Of a stretch of 55,121 bases of DNA, positions 44,301-53,111 are shown one piece after another (the stretch's first letter is position 1; each line of letters opens with the position of its first letter). The position numbers were made by a program, and so were the translations under genes. Source of the stretch: Thermoplasmatota archaeon (GTDB lineage: Archaea > Thermoplasmatota > JAKEGO01 > JANQNJ01); the NCBI GenBank assembly GCA_028279645.1, contig JANQNJ010000057.1:1-55121 (forward strand), given 5' to 3'. Under the pieces are notes generated by a model, which was not told where the DNA came from, searched no databases, and saw nothing but the letters and a program-made list of their open reading frames with translations.

Positions 44301-47300
44301 CCCTTTAGAAGGCTCATGGTGATCCTGGGTCCGGTCGATCCGTCAAAGAGGACCCCGTCAACATTGTGATGGATGTACGACTGGGTCACCTCGGTCGACT
44401 CGTCCCCTATGCACCAGAGACCGATCGTCGAGTTGTATATCTCCGTCTGGCTGTCGAGGACGTTTCCCTCTCCTCCATCTATGATCAGTCCGATAACGTT
44501 GTCACCTAACTCGGTGTTCGATATCTCTGCCTCCTTGCAGTTGACCATCATGCCTCCGATCTGGTTGTCGATTATCGTGTTCTGATCGAAGAAGCTCTCC
44601 GCCTCATCCTGGCCGGTGAATGTAATGTTATCCATGAGGAAGCCGGTCATGGAGCTCTCGAACCGTGTGTTGGAGACCAGGACGTCGGTCGTATTCCTGG
44701 CGACGATCCCGTGGACGTTGTCCTCGAGGACACACCTCGTGATCTCCAGGATGTCTGTATTGACCGCGTTTATCCCGATCCTTCCGTTCGATGATGTGAC
44801 GTAGTTTGCCCGCATATTGCTGCAGTTGACGAAGTTGATCTGACCGAGGTTCGTGATGTTCTCTACCTGTACAGCTATCCATCCGAGGACGATGTCGCTC
44901 TTTTCGAAGTAGTAATAGATCGTCTCGTTGTTCACCGTGTTATCGTCCCTTATCCGGTTGTACTGGCCACCGCCGGTCAGGTGGAACGCTAGGTCCGAGG
45001 ATGCCTTCGTTATCTGGTTCGAACCGACGATGTTCTCGGAGGCCTTGTGTCTCAGCTCGATAGCCGTATCAAGGCCTGAGAAGGTGTTTGATTCTATCGA
45101 GTTAGAGAATCCTTTGTCGATCACGAAGCCAAGGGTATCCCCCTGTACCTCGTTGTCCTCGATAAGGTTGTTCATGCCGCCCTCCATGAAAAGAGCAGCA
45201 ATGGAACATGATGCGAACTCGTTGCCCGTGATGTTGTTACCGTCTCCCTTGAGGCTGATCCCGGTGTCGGTCCCGTCGAACCGGCTCTCTGTGACGGTCA
45301 CACCGTCGGAGCCGATATCGATCCCCGTGGCCGAGCTGCCGAACCACGAGTCGTTCTCCACAGTTACGATGGATGAATCGATGTCGATGCCTATCTCGCA
45401 GTCCCATATCGAGGTCTCGGACACAACAAGGTCTGATGAATCGGTGACCCTGATCCCGTACAGGTTCCAGTCTATATCCGAAACGTTGATGTACATGCCC
45501 GTGACGTTCGACAGCTCGATGCCGACCGAGTCAGTTGTACCGAGCCCGGTGAGATCGATCGAGGTGAGCGTGATATTGAATGTGTTCTTCACGGCGATGC
45601 CGGCGACATTGGTATTTAGAAGGGTACCGACGACATCGATCTCGGAGCTGTTATCTAATATCATACCTCCGTCGTCGAACCTCCCGTTCCCACCGATGGG
45701 CGCATAGTTCAGATCGAAGTCGTCGTTGACGAACCGGGCATCTGAGGTGTTCTCCGCGAGGAGCCCGATATCGTTATCCTCGAACGAATTGTCGTCGGTG
45801 AATATCTCAAATCCAGGTGCGTCACATCGGAACCTGGCTCCGATCCCGTTATCGTAGAAGGTACCAGAGGAGAGCGTGAGAGAGCCGTTGATCGTCCCAT
45901 AGCCGTGTCCAGGCGAATCCTTGAAGATGAATCCAGTCCCGGTGGTATTGATGATGATCGAATCGATGGAGGAGTTGCCGTTCGTGCCACCGATGGAGAT
46001 ACCTCTATCCATTCCGCTCATGACGGTTCCGGATATCGTGATGTTGCCTGTTCCCTTGGTGAGAACACCGTCGGGTGAATCCGAATGGACCGAGTCGAAG
46101 ATGCCGAGCGTCGATCCGTTGATCGAACGGATGTCCATAGTATTGTTCGTGAACGATGGTCTTAACAACGACACGTCGGTGGAATTGATGATGGATATCC
46201 CGTAGCCCGAATCTGCAACATATATCCCGGTGAGATTTCCTGCAAAGGCCACCTCGGAGATCACAACGGCCCAGGTACACCTCTCGAAGATGACCGAGCC
46301 CATCACCAGGTCCTCGGTCTTGACCAGCAATGCCGCGTTCTCTGTAGCGTTCGCCCCAGATGTTCCGCCCCTTCTCAGCTCTGAGTTCCTGATCTCAGCG
46401 GATGAGCCCGGTTCAAGGATGATCCTGTACGGCCTGCCGCTGCTGAGGTTGAGAAGTGTTAGTACCGTCCTGTCGTTGGTGGTGCTATCGTTCATGTCGG
46501 CGTCGAAGATACGCAACCAACCGTCGTTCAGCACGCGTATCAGGTTGGAGGTATTGATGAAGTGACTGTCTATGTAGAGCTTCACGTTGTACATGGTCAG
46601 GGATGCATTCGGCATCACCGTCATGTTGTTCCTCAGGATGACCGTCATGTTCGTCCAGACCACGTCCGAAGTGATGTTCAGTTCCGAATCGTAGACTACC
46701 ACATCGTATTCGAAGTATTCCGGATGGGTGGTGTTCATGTCAACATACCTGTCCTCGGACCACCCACCGAACTCGACCGCCGTGTAAACCGTATGATAGT
46801 CAGGCGTTCCGCCATCCTTTGTCCAGCTCGTGATGAGGACCCATTTCACCCAACCACCCGAACCGGTCTTCGGATCGGTCCCGCCGTAAAAGGCCGTAGA
46901 GTAGACCGTCTTGGAGGAGGTATCGTCCCTTACGAAGACATTGGCGTTGGATATCCCCTTCTTGGAGATCGTCTCGTTGACCCTGATATGCAGCCAGTTC
47001 TTCACAGTGAGTGTACCGCCATCGGACTCGTCGGAGTCGTTGAAGGTGCAGTTAAAGGTCGTGAGGTCGGAGCTGTCCACATTGAATGACTTCGTACCAA
47101 GGACCGTCGAGTTGAAGATCTCGATATCCGTGGTATCCTCGAGGGTCACACCCACCGACGCATCTGTGACGGAGCAGTTCCACAGAGTGTTGTCGTCGCT
47201 GTTCTGGACCAGGTTGATCCCTATGGGAGCCCCATCGATGTCCGCGTGTGATATCTCATTATCGGTGCTACCCTCCAGACCGATACCGCTCGAGGCCGAT

Positions 47301-48217
47301 CCGTTCATCGATATGGCCAGGTCGCTGAGCGAGTTCAGGTCGGAATCCTCCACCATGATGCCTATGCTGTTGTTGATGACCACGAGCCCTTCTATCTCGT
47401 TGTTATAGCACTCGTACTCGAGGAACAATCCGTTCTTGTTCGGATGATAGGCGGTCTCGGAGCCGGTGATCGTGTTCCAGTCCGATTTCTCCAGATGGAA
47501 CCCGTTCTTCTCGTCGGTCGGCAGGGTGGAGTGTCCGTTCCAGTGGGCCGTGACATTGGTGAACGTGTTGTTGTCAGAATCCTTGATGAAGAGCCCATCC
47601 ATCTTGTTCCTCCGGACGAAAACATCGGCAAGGTCGTTCAGCTCGCACAGCTCCAGGAATATCCCGTTCTTCTCGCTTCCCCTGACCGTAATATTGCTCA
47701 GGACGGCGTTCACGACATCGTACAGATATATCCCATCGTCTCCGCTGTTCGTGATGGACGTGTTTATGACCGTAAGGTCATCGATCGACGCCGCATCGAT
47801 GCCGATGTTGCTGTCGGTGATGGCCACCCCTTCTATCATGCAGTCGTCGGAGTCGACCTCAATGCCGGTATCAGAACCGTCCACCGTGATGAACTTGACC
47901 GTGACATCCGGTTCCTCAACCACGATGCCGTTCGATGAACCCGCGTCGATAATGACCGTCGAAGCCGAAGCGCCGATGATGGAAACCGTCTGGTTGACGA
48001 CGACCGATTCCGCATATGTGCCCGCTGCGATCATGATGGTGTCGTTGTATGCCGCATTATCGATCCCGTCCTGGATCGTCGTATAGTTTCCTCCGCCACC
48101 CTGGTCCACATAGATCGTCTCAGCCGATGAGCTGGAGAGGAAAAAGGATGTGCAAAGCACTACCGTCAAGCAGACAAGAGCGGTCCTCACGCTTCTGGGG
48201 GGCAAATGAGCGGCCAT
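41342..48217 (-). CDS. Giant beta-helix surface protein with Ig-like, PKD, TM and charged cytosolic tail
   Basis: 2291 aa. Signal peptide (TALVCLTVVLCTSFFLSSSS), then ETIYVDQGGGGNYTTIQDGI, the usual NosD-type opening. Beta-helix coils run for about 1900 residues with N-x-S/T sequons throughout. A beta-sandwich-like insert (NWLHIRVNETISKKGISNAN) occurs near residue 410 and a related one (NYLTIKVISPATFNPIRDAD) near 1870. An invasin-type Big_1-like domain and a PKD domain (IDFGDGSSTGW...HTYSTGTYKITVV) follow. One TM helix (WILILLIVIVILIVLII) leads to a ~105-residue cytosolic tail of E/K/R blocks (EFEEFDDSLEEELFFDMEEK). No catalytic motif found; probably a surface adhesin or S-layer-associated protein. 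Confidence 0.83.
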   Translation of the reverse strand: MAAHLPPRSVRTALVCLTVVLCTSFFLSSSSAETIYVDQGGGGNYTTIQDGIDNAAYNDTIMIAAGTYAESVVVNQTVSIIGASASTVIIDAGSSNGIVVEEPDVTVKFITVDGSDTGIEVDSDDCMIEGVAITDSNIGIDAASIDDLTVINTSITNSGDDGIYLYDVVNAVLSNITVRGSEKNGIFLELCELNDLADVFVRRNKMDGLFIKDSDNNTFTNVTAHWNGHSTLPTDEKNGFHLEKSDWNTITGSETAYHPNKNGLFLEYECYNNEIEGLVVINNSIGIMVEDSDLNSLSDLAISMNGSASSGIGLEGSTDNEISHADIDGAPIGINLVQNSDDNTLWNCSVTDASVGVTLEDTTDIEIFNSTVLGTKSFNVDSSDLTTFNCTFNDSDESDGGTLTVKNWLHIRVNETISKKGISNANVFVRDDTSSKTVYSTAFYGGTDPKTGSGGWVKWVLITSWTKDGGTPDYHTVYTAVEFGGWSEDRYVDMNTTHPEYFEYDVVVYDSELNITSDVVWTNMTVILRNNMTVMPNASLTMYNVKLYIDSHFINTSNLIRVLNDGWLRIFDADMNDSTTNDRTVLTLLNLSSGRPYRIILEPGSSAEIRNSELRRGGTSGANATENAALLVKTEDLVMGSVIFERCTWAVVISEVAFAGNLTGIYVADSGYGISIINSTDVSLLRPSFTNNTMDIRSINGSTLGIFDSVHSDSPDGVLTKGTGNITISGTVMSGMDRGISIGGTNGNSSIDSIIINTTGTGFIFKDSPGHGYGTINGSLTLSSGTFYDNGIGARFRCDAPGFEIFTDDNSFEDNDIGLLAENTSDARFVNDDFDLNYAPIGGNGRFDDGGMILDNSSEIDVVGTLLNTNVAGIAVKNTFNITLTSIDLTGLGTTDSVGIELSNVTGMYINVSDIDWNLYGIRVTDSSDLVVSETSIWDCEIGIDIDSSIVTVENDSWFGSSATGIDIGSDGVTVTESRFDGTDTGISLKGDGNNITGNEFASCSIAALFMEGGMNNLIEDNEVQGDTLGFVIDKGFSNSIESNTFSGLDTAIELRHKASENIVGSNQITKASSDLAFHLTGGGQYNRIRDDNTVNNETIYYYFEKSDIVLGWIAVQVENITNLGQINFVNCSNMRANYVTSSNGRIGINAVNTDILEITRCVLEDNVHGIVARNTTDVLVSNTRFESSMTGFLMDNITFTGQDEAESFFDQNTIIDNQIGGMMVNCKEAEISNTELGDNVIGLIIDGGEGNVLDSQTEIYNSTIGLWCIGDESTEVTQSYIHHNVDGVLFDGSTGPRITMSLLKGNDRTVVGIDCTDISIIQNQRIQHTIQPMFSDSGVAIDLEGCSGTVIEENEFQDGTWPINATDCDDILVTLNEFSGFDEGAYLLRVTDIMFEGNDMVSRADHIVMADCSDIDVVQNTFSNGERSVVVDGCYRGNIEANEMVDDRSAIEVIASEKIDVVLNDILVEKLDELGNPDFQMSGIKISDSINITASSNEISAVKYGIQVVDDSIDTEVEENTVSDCIFYGIFTGDSERTQVVSNTVHRGTTGLYSRSAKNATFTSNVVNGSMVGIRIEDSKWMLVSDSLIISSSETGILVDSFVTDLESNTIIGADIGIHILDSNRIGSTDNVVNLTDIGIRIEDSTDVTDRDGLYHESDTGVVIDNSSAQMNDSMVKDNAMLGVSIIDAKDAHLSDMTIRDCGLEGMRITDSKRIILTNVVIDGEMEVGLEVIDSGIAGRSMTFRNVSIGIDAMTSDLFIEGTIIEVPEAGITTTGSSVELVTSDISSDGTGWTSKGDNIIMNLCRFLGPGEAARISGSDIDSMENTTYDEVVVMNECGKVTAINVSFSDLDLLNGTEVEVMNYLTIKVISPATFNPIRDADVRVWNDDDNPVYYATEEYGGSDNRTDHQGMIGPLLITDKIYRDDEVTDPMTAIKVYFNLWEIEDLNVDMSNSHKEIYYYEVDISAYIEIVSGDGQKGMGELQLKKPLVVRVTDHNGDPQDGYMVNFTSEGGRFNSTSVRTNASGVASVRFTPDQPEVDDLPYVYVTAGILTEPAKNVTFNISVKRLEVDLVVPSGNIYAGEVVTITVKTNGEGIMHNIDFGDGSSTGWINMTTVRHTYSTGTYKITVVSMDEKGATSATFNETIDVSRRPVDDKPRSVSEQVSSNFIWILILLIVIVILIVLIIKPDLIRKGKDEPAEKERRPKKKELEFEEFDDSLEEELFFDMEEKKKPAKKPRKPGKTIEKGKPVSKKGGKEKTLEDLVLELEEKKKGQPISTKKRKFFFEKEDE

Positions 48218-48239
48218 CAGGCGATAATATCTATTATTG

Positions 48240-48251
48240 TTATATAAATAG
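48240..48251 (-). promoter_or_regulatory. TATA box of the 2291-aa surface gene
   Basis: Minus strand CTATTTATATAA is centred 28 nt before the ATG at 48217 (leaderless spacing). A second A/T element, TATATAAAGAAA (48282-48293), lies upstream and recurs before the PEF-CTERM beta-helix gene. Confidence 0.6.
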
Positions 48252-48433
48252 TATGTGGTTATTACCTATCCCATTGGAGCATTTCTTTATATACTAAACC
48301 ATCATCGATAACGTTTAAGGTCGGTTATCTTCGGTCGATTGGGCAATTTTCATGCACTATTTCGGTGGTCGGGCTGCCATTTAGCTCCCTGATCGATGAT
48401 CCCAGTTCATCCGGACCGGGCCCCAGCGATTAA

Positions 48434-48444
48434 CTATATAAATA
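48434..48444 (+). promoter_or_regulatory. TATA box for short SerA-like gene
   Basis: CTATATAAATA predicts transcription near 48465, downstream of the ATG at 48396. That makes the longer ORF start impossible and points to TTG 48474. Confidence 0.6.
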
Positions 48445-48473
48445 CCATCCCCGATAGCCCGTCCGGTGGTTCG

Positions 48474-49427
48474 TTGAGGATACTTGTATGCGACGGGGTC
48501 GCCCAGGAGGCCATTGACCTTCTGAGGACCAAGCATGAGGTTACAGAGGACACTCCCAGCCCGGAGTATCTCGTACATATGATCAGGGAATATGATGCCG
48601 TTATAGTGCGGAGTCGGACCAAGCTGCCGCTCAAGATCCTTGAGGGGACAAAGCTCAAGGCGATCGGACGCGCCGGCATCGGTACTGACAACATCGATAC
48701 AGAGGCCGCCACCGTGCTCGGAATACCGGTACTGAACGCTCCATCTGGCTCGACCACATCGGTTGCAGAGCTTACCCTCGGGCTCATGCTGGGCCTTGCC
48801 AGACATATACCCAAGGCAGACGCGACAATGAAGGACGGTGAATGGGCCAAGAAGTCGTTGAAGGGTACGGAGCTCAGCGGCAAGACCCTGGGCCTGATCG
48901 GTTCAGGCAGGATAGGATCGGCTGTCGCAAACCTGTGTCAGGCCTTCGGCATGGACGTCCTCGTTTACGATCCATACCTGTCGGACGAGCAGATCGCGTC
49001 CTTCGGCGGAAAGAAGGTGGAGCTCGACAACGTCCTCGTCTGGTCCGATTACATCTCTCTTCACCTGCCGATCAACGACGAGACCCGGGGAATGATCAGC
49101 ACCGAACAGCTGATCAAGATGAAGGATACCGCCTACATCGTGAACTGCGCCAGAGGCGGCATCATCGACGAGGAGGCGTTAGTAAAGGCGCTCAACGACG
49201 AGCTGATCGCCGGGGCCGCCCTCGACGTCTTCGCCGAGGAACCGCCCAAGGGCGAGATCCTGAAGGTCAAGAACCTTATCATGACGCCTCACATCGCGGC
49301 CGCAACGGCTGAAGGCCAGAACCGAGCAGGGACCATCGTCGCCGAGCAGGTGATGAAGGTCCTCGACGGCGAACGGCCGGACTTCCTTGTCAACAAGGCG
49401 CTCTACAGCAAGTGGCCTGAAGAGTGA
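48474..49427 (+). CDS. serA: D-3-phosphoglycerate dehydrogenase-like 2-hydroxyacid dehydrogenase, short form
   Basis: 317 aa, NAD-dependent D-2-hydroxyacid dehydrogenase. GRAGIGTDNID, the nucleotide-binding GLIGSGRIGSAVA, NCARGGIIDEEAL (catalytic Arg), DVFAEEPP (Glu) and TPHIAAAT (His) are all present, in the order and spacing of phosphoglycerate dehydrogenase. It stops right after the catalytic core (SKWPEE) without the intervening and ACT regulatory domains of long archaeal SerA, so serine feedback through ACT is not expected. The start is TTG with GGTGGT upstream, fixed by the TATA box. Other hydroxyacid substrates remain possible. Confidence 0.85.
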   Translation: MRILVCDGVAQEAIDLLRTKHEVTEDTPSPEYLVHMIREYDAVIVRSRTKLPLKILEGTKLKAIGRAGIGTDNIDTEAATVLGIPVLNAPSGSTTSVAELTLGLMLGLARHIPKADATMKDGEWAKKSLKGTELSGKTLGLIGSGRIGSAVANLCQAFGMDVLVYDPYLSDEQIASFGGKKVELDNVLVWSDYISLHLPINDETRGMISTEQLIKMKDTAYIVNCARGGIIDEEALVKALNDELIAGAALDVFAEEPPKGEILKVKNLIMTPHIAAATAEGQNRAGTIVAEQVMKVLDGERPDFLVNKALYSKWPEE

Positions 49428-49460
49428 GCTACCTGGGCGAAAAGAGCTTGAAAGAAATCC

Positions 49461-49712
49461 TTATTCAGCGACAGCGCTGGCCACGTCAAGAAGCCGCAGC
49501 CACGCGGTCATTGACGCATGGAGTGCCACAAGGTCATCGGAATCGATGGTCACCACGATCTTGGATCCGTTGGCAGCCAGTTCCGATGATGTGCGGCCGA
49601 CCTCGTCCTCCTTTTCGGGCGATATCGATGCGAGTACCATCTTGGATCGTTCCGGAGTGTCCAGGTCCAGGATTATCGTGGAGCTGCATCGAGGCATTGT
49701 GACTGATATCAT
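49461..49712 (-). CDS. pcc1: KEOPS complex subunit Pcc1
   Basis: 83-aa CTAG/Pcc1 family protein; dimerisation subunit of KEOPS, which makes t6A at position 37 of ANN-decoding tRNAs with Kae1. Family pattern: ILDLDTPERSKMVLASISPEK, GSKIVVTIDSDDLVALHASM and WLRLLDVASAV. ATG 49712 or 49697 may start it. No other KEOPS genes are in the window. It ends the run of exosome-cluster genes, after a 359-nt gap that may hold a structured RNA. Confidence 0.85.
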   Translation of the reverse strand: MISVTMPRCSSTIILDLDTPERSKMVLASISPEKEDEVGRTSSELAANGSKIVVTIDSDDLVALHASMTAWLRLLDVASAVAE

Positions 49713-49783
49713 GTAAGACGTTCTTGTGGGTTTTGGTACTCATTGTTAGAGAGTATGAACTTTTTTGGATACCCTTCCAGAAC

Positions 49784-49979
49784 GGCCCCCCCAAGCTCTT
49801 CCAAGGATTGGGCCCGAGAAGGTATTGGTCGTGATATTCCGACAAACAAGCCTTGATCCGAGCTTACGCAGCAAGCGAGGAGAACGGTCCGGCGACTGTG
49901 TATCCATGGATAAATCGGTAGGGGGCGTCACGGATTCAGCATTATCTAGCTGTGTGATGGCCTCGAAGGGCGGGGGGCC
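49784..49979 (-). ncRNA. Possible structured RNA or long pcc1 leader
   Basis: The 359-nt gap between rpoP and pcc1 has no ORF of quality. GGCCCCCC at 49784-49791 and GGGGGGCC at 49972-49979 are exactly complementary and enclose ~180 nt with local hairpins (ATCCATGGAT). TATA-like boxes on the minus strand (CTATTTATTAT near 49993, CCTCTTTATG near 50005) could start a transcript at its edge. I see no RNase P, SRP or tRNA signatures. It could be a separate RNA or the 5' leader of pcc1. Strand is inferred from the TATA boxes. Confidence 0.35.
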
Positions 49980-50071
49980 AGACTACATAATAAATAGTAC
50001 CATAAAGAGGACTCGCTCAAGACAGCCTCCAGGCTAGGACATCAATAGAATCGACAACGTTGGACCGCCTA

Positions 50072-50206
50072 TCAGCGAGCGATGAGTGTCTTCTTCATGT
50101 TCGGCCTTTCCTTGTGGAAGACCTTTGAACCGCACTTCTCGCACTGGATGCCTATGATCTGGATCGTCTCCCTGATCGGGTGGCCGCACATCATACATCT
50201 GTACAT
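50072..50206 (-). CDS. rpoP: RNA polymerase subunit P (Rpb12)
   Basis: 44-aa zinc-binding RNA polymerase subunit. MYRCMMCGHPI and IQCEKCGSKVFHKERPN give the two CxxC pairs and the typical basic C-terminus. The track's longer ORF lies over rpl37ae in another frame. It follows rpl37ae by 23 nt. Confidence 0.92.
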   Translation of the reverse strand: MYRCMMCGHPIRETIQIIGIQCEKCGSKVFHKERPNMKKTLIAR

Positions 50207-50229
50207 GTCTATCCAGCTCCGGTGGTTTC

Positions 50230-50460
50230 TCAGCGGGTCCTGCTGGAGGGCTTGTAGGCCGCTCCTGCGAAGGTGTAGTCGCAGTGCTTGCAGGTCCAGA
50301 TGCCCGAGGATATCCTCTTGACGGCCTTGTGCCTGCACTGGGGGCACTCGTGCTTCTTGGTGATGTTGCCCCTGACGTTCTTGTACTGCTTCCTGATGCG
50401 AACCCCGTAACGGGGACCCATACGGGCGGAAGAGCCCGTTTTCTTGGTTCTACGACTCAT
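50230..50460 (-). CDS. rpl37ae: Ribosomal protein L37Ae
   Basis: 76-aa zinc-ribbon large-subunit protein. The basic N-terminus (RRTKKTGSSARMGPRYGVRI) and CPQCRHKAVKRISSGIWTCKHC are diagnostic. It lies between rrp42 and rpoP, the conserved archaeal order. Confidence 0.94.
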   Translation of the reverse strand: MSRRTKKTGSSARMGPRYGVRIRKQYKNVRGNITKKHECPQCRHKAVKRISSGIWTCKHCDYTFAGAAYKPSSRTR

Positions 50461-50479
50461 TTGAACCCACCAAGGTTAA

Positions 50480-51259
50480 TCAGTCCATCGCGAGTAAATC
50501 CCTTATGTTATTTGAACCTTTTTGAGCAAGGTCCATGGCCCTCTGGACCTCTTCAACGGTCAGATTGGCGGTCCCGCCCTTCTGCATCGCCCTTATATCG
50601 CCCTTCTCGTCCATCGTGATCGTCAGTCTTGCCTCGGCGACGGTCTCCTCCACGAGATTGGCGTCCAGGAGCAGCTCTCCCCCGACCTTGTACACTGTGA
50701 CCGGGATCGGCGACTCCACCACGGGAAGCGGGAAATCATCCCCTACCTCGTGGTCGCTGGCCCGAACCGTGGCGTTCTTCAGGGCGGCGATGGCAGCAAT
50801 GCCCGCGGCGTCGATCAGGTTCCCGTCGAAATCCAGGGCGTGGATGTCGATGAACAGGACCCACACCTTCTCGCCCTCGACTATGCAGAGCTTGTCAAGC
50901 TCTATGGCGCCGCTCTCGCGGATCCCTCTGTCGACCACCCTCGCCAGCTCGATGGACTCCGCCTTGGGCGGTCCCTGTTCGAAGAACTCTGACGCTCCGG
51001 GCCGCAGCTCGGCAACGGTGGTCAATACACCGCTGGCTGGTCTGTCGGAGTAGGGTTCGCCTATGATCATCTTGATCCCGACGATGACGTCGGTGTTGCC
51101 GAGTTTAACCCTGGCGGAACCCTCGGCGCTCCCGTAGGGATTGATCTCGACGCTGAGCGGCCGGAACTCCTCGAAACCGCGGCCGTCGGTCCTCTTCCGT
51201 TCCCTGATGAGCCGGGATATATATCCACGCTCGATATCCGGTATCAGCTCCCTGTCCAT
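50480..51259 (-). CDS. rrp42: Exosome subunit Rrp42
   Basis: 259-aa RNase PH-like, non-catalytic subunit of the archaeal exosome hexamer. RTDGRGFEEFRPLSVEIN, GSARVKLGNTDVIVGIK and VVDRGIRESGAIELDKL are family hallmarks. ATG 51259 is preferred because GGAGGTG lies five bases upstream within the end of rrp41; GTG 51265, which overlaps the rrp41 stop, is the alternative. Confidence 0.95.
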   Translation of the reverse strand: MDRELIPDIERGYISRLIRERKRTDGRGFEEFRPLSVEINPYGSAEGSARVKLGNTDVIVGIKMIIGEPYSDRPASGVLTTVAELRPGASEFFEQGPPKAESIELARVVDRGIRESGAIELDKLCIVEGEKVWVLFIDIHALDFDGNLIDAAGIAAIAALKNATVRASDHEVGDDFPLPVVESPIPVTVYKVGGELLLDANLVEETVAEARLTITMDEKGDIRAMQKGGTANLTVEEVQRAMDLAQKGSNNIRDLLAMD

Positions 51260-51261
51260 TA

Positions 51262-51972
51262 TCACACCTCCGAGTACCGGCGCTTGAGCGCCTCGATCAT
51301 CATCTCGTGAATGCCTTTACTCGCCTCGGTGATAAGTCCGAGGGCCTTGTCGAACTCCTCCCTTGTGAAGTGGCCGTCCATCTGCATCAGCGAGATCTCG
51401 CCCGTCATCGGCTCTATCCCCACCGGGAGGTCAGCCTCTCCGTAATTGTCCTCCTCCTTTCCAAGGTCCAGGACGACCTCGCCGTTGATCTTCCCTGCGG
51501 CGCATCCTACCAGGAGCCCTCTCATCGGTATTCCGGCATCGGCCAGAGCAAGGCTGGACGCGGTCAATGCCACGCACCTCGTGCCTGCGCTGGCCTCAAG
51601 GACCTCGACGAAGACGTCAACGGCGGTCCGGGGGAACCTCTCTACGAATACCTGACCGGTGAGCGCATCGGATATAACCTTGGATATCTCGCTGGACCTC
51701 CTGTCGGGACCCGGACGCTTCCTGTCTGGGACAGAGAAGGCTGCCATGTTATAGTTGCATCTTACTATTGCCTTGATCGGGCTCTGCTGGTGGCGGGGAT
51801 GGACCTCGCGCGGGCCGAAAGCTGCGGCGATCACCTTGTTCTTGCCCCATTCGACATAGGCTGATCCTACGGCGTTCCTCAGAACACCTACCTCGATCTT
51901 GATGGGCCTGACCTCGTCGAACCTCCTGCCGTCAAGCCTCGTTCCGTTCTCGATCATGATCCTTTCTTCCAT
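51262..51972 (-). CDS. rrp41: Exosome subunit Rrp41 (catalytic)
   Basis: 236-aa catalytic RNase PH subunit: phosphorolytic 3'-5' RNA decay and tailing. [13 protein letters not shown] opens the domain, [14 protein letters not shown] is the phosphate/RNA-binding helix, and [16 protein letters not shown] carries the catalytic acidic residues. The start at 51972 has GGTGATC upstream and lies 16 nt after rrp4; the longer ORF overlaps the rrp4 tail. Confidence 0.95.
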   Translation of the reverse strand: MEERIMIENGTRLDGRRFDEVRPIKIEVGVLRNAVGSAYVEWGKNKVIAAAFGPREVHPRHQQSPIKAIVRCNYNMAAFSVPDRKRPGPDRRSSEISKVISDALTGQVFVERFPRTAVDVFVEVLEASAGTRCVALTASSLALADAGIPMRGLLVGCAAGKINGEVVLDLGKEEDNYGEADLPVGIEPMTGEISLMQMDGHFTREEFDKALGLITEASKGIHEMMIEALKRRYSEV

Positions 51973-51988
51973 ATCGATCACCACACCC

Positions 51989-52993
51989 TCACTCGTCGTA
52001 CTCGCTGACGATGTCGTCGATGAGCTCCTTGATCTCATCGTCGTTCAGCTCCTCTTCGCCCGGGGTCGCTGGCCTGTTCGCTGCATCCGTCCTGGCCCCG
52101 TCCTGGCGCTTCCGACCAGGCTCATCGCTTCGCGCCTGTCCGGATCTTCCATCGATCGGTCCTTCTTCCAGCTCCGAGTCTATGTCCTCTTCCCGGGGAC
52201 CCGTTCCTGAGCCGCCCATCGACCCGGCCCTTTCATCACCGGGGCCCCTGTCCGGGTCCCCGCGGTACTGCCGCTTCTCGCTGTCGGTGAAATCAGGAAC
52301 GTGGTCGCCCTGGGCCTCGAGGAAACGCTCCATCTCGTCGGTCAGGCCTGGCATATGGGCGTACCTCTCTATCATCCGGATGGCCCGCTCCGCCAGTTCG
52401 ACCCTGTCGAGCTCGCCTTGAAGCCAGATCCTTCCGTTCTGACCGACGAATATGCGTACATCGGTGAACCTCTTGATCAGAGCGATCATCGAGCCCTTCT
52501 TGCCGATGATCCTGGGGACCTTCGTGGGCACGACCTCGATGACGTGGCCGGAATCGAGCTTCTTCAACCCCCGCTCCTTCATTGTAATCATTACCTTCTT
52601 GATCGTGTTCACGCTCTCGACCTTGGCCAGGACCACGTCCCCGACGTCGAGATATTTCTGTGTCTCGCCGAAGTTCACCCTCCAGGGCGCATCGTTGACA
52701 TGGAGCAGACCAGGGTAGGGTGAGTTGATGTCCACCATCCAGCTGCTCGGGTTGGTGTCCTCCACCACACCGATCACTAGGTCGTTCTTCTTGAACTGCG
52801 GGATATACCTCCCGCTCAGCGGTATGACATTGATATAGTTCGATCTGACGTCCTTCAGGCCGATTATCATGGCCATGACGTCGTCCTTCTCCCTGAAGGT
52901 CCCGAAGCCCGCCTTCAGATCGGGCTGATCGCGATTCAGCACCGTGCCGGGCACCACAATCTCCTTTTTCCTTGTTCCTGTCTCGGTATCCAT
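51989..52993 (-). CDS. rrp4: Exosome cap subunit Rrp4 with long acidic tail
   Basis: 334 aa. RNA-binding cap: N-terminal domain (EIVVPGTVL...[14 protein letters not shown]), S1 domain ([18 protein letters not shown]) and KH domain ([19 protein letters not shown]). Family members usually end near residue 230-250. Here a ~100-residue low-complexity tail follows (D/E/G/R/P-rich), ending with the helical acidic segment [20 protein letters not shown]. The tail could recruit partners such as DnaG or RNA, but that is inference. It has a strong AGGAGGG ribosome site. Confidence 0.94.
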   Translation of the reverse strand: MDTETGTRKKEIVVPGTVLNRDQPDLKAGFGTFREKDDVMAMIIGLKDVRSNYINVIPLSGRYIPQFKKNDLVIGVVEDTNPSSWMVDINSPYPGLLHVNDAPWRVNFGETQKYLDVGDVVLAKVESVNTIKKVMITMKERGLKKLDSGHVIEVVPTKVPRIIGKKGSMIALIKRFTDVRIFVGQNGRIWLQGELDRVELAERAIRMIERYAHMPGLTDEMERFLEAQGDHVPDFTDSEKRQYRGDPDRGPGDERAGSMGGSGTGPREEDIDSELEEGPIDGRSGQARSDEPGRKRQDGARTDAANRPATPGEEELNDDEIKELIDDIVSEYDE

Positions 52994-53101
52994 AGTGAAA
53001 ACCCTCCTAAAAATCCAAAAAAACGGGGTTTTATGTCGATCATATCGTTTCTACTTCTGCTTCCCATCACTGTGACACGCCGTTGCAACACAATTGAAAA
53101 T

Positions 53102-53111
53102 ATGACGTCAT
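53102..53111. promoter_or_regulatory. Perfect palindrome upstream of rrp4
   Basis: ATGACGTCAT is a 10-bp perfect palindrome in the 167-nt gap between SBDS and rrp4. The gap also has a TATA-like ACATAAAAC near 53030 and T-tracts just before the rrp4 ribosome site. It may mark an internal promoter with an operator; unproven. Confidence 0.3.

Noticed and set aside
41342-48217. Repetitive look of the giant gene as a possible CRISPR or satellite repeat
   Set aside because: The repetition is at protein level (beta-helix coils) with varied DNA; no regular direct repeats with spacers.
48396-48473. Upstream extension of the SerA-like ORF from ATG 48396
   Set aside because: The TATA box at 48434-48444 lies downstream of this ATG and the added residues are not family-like.
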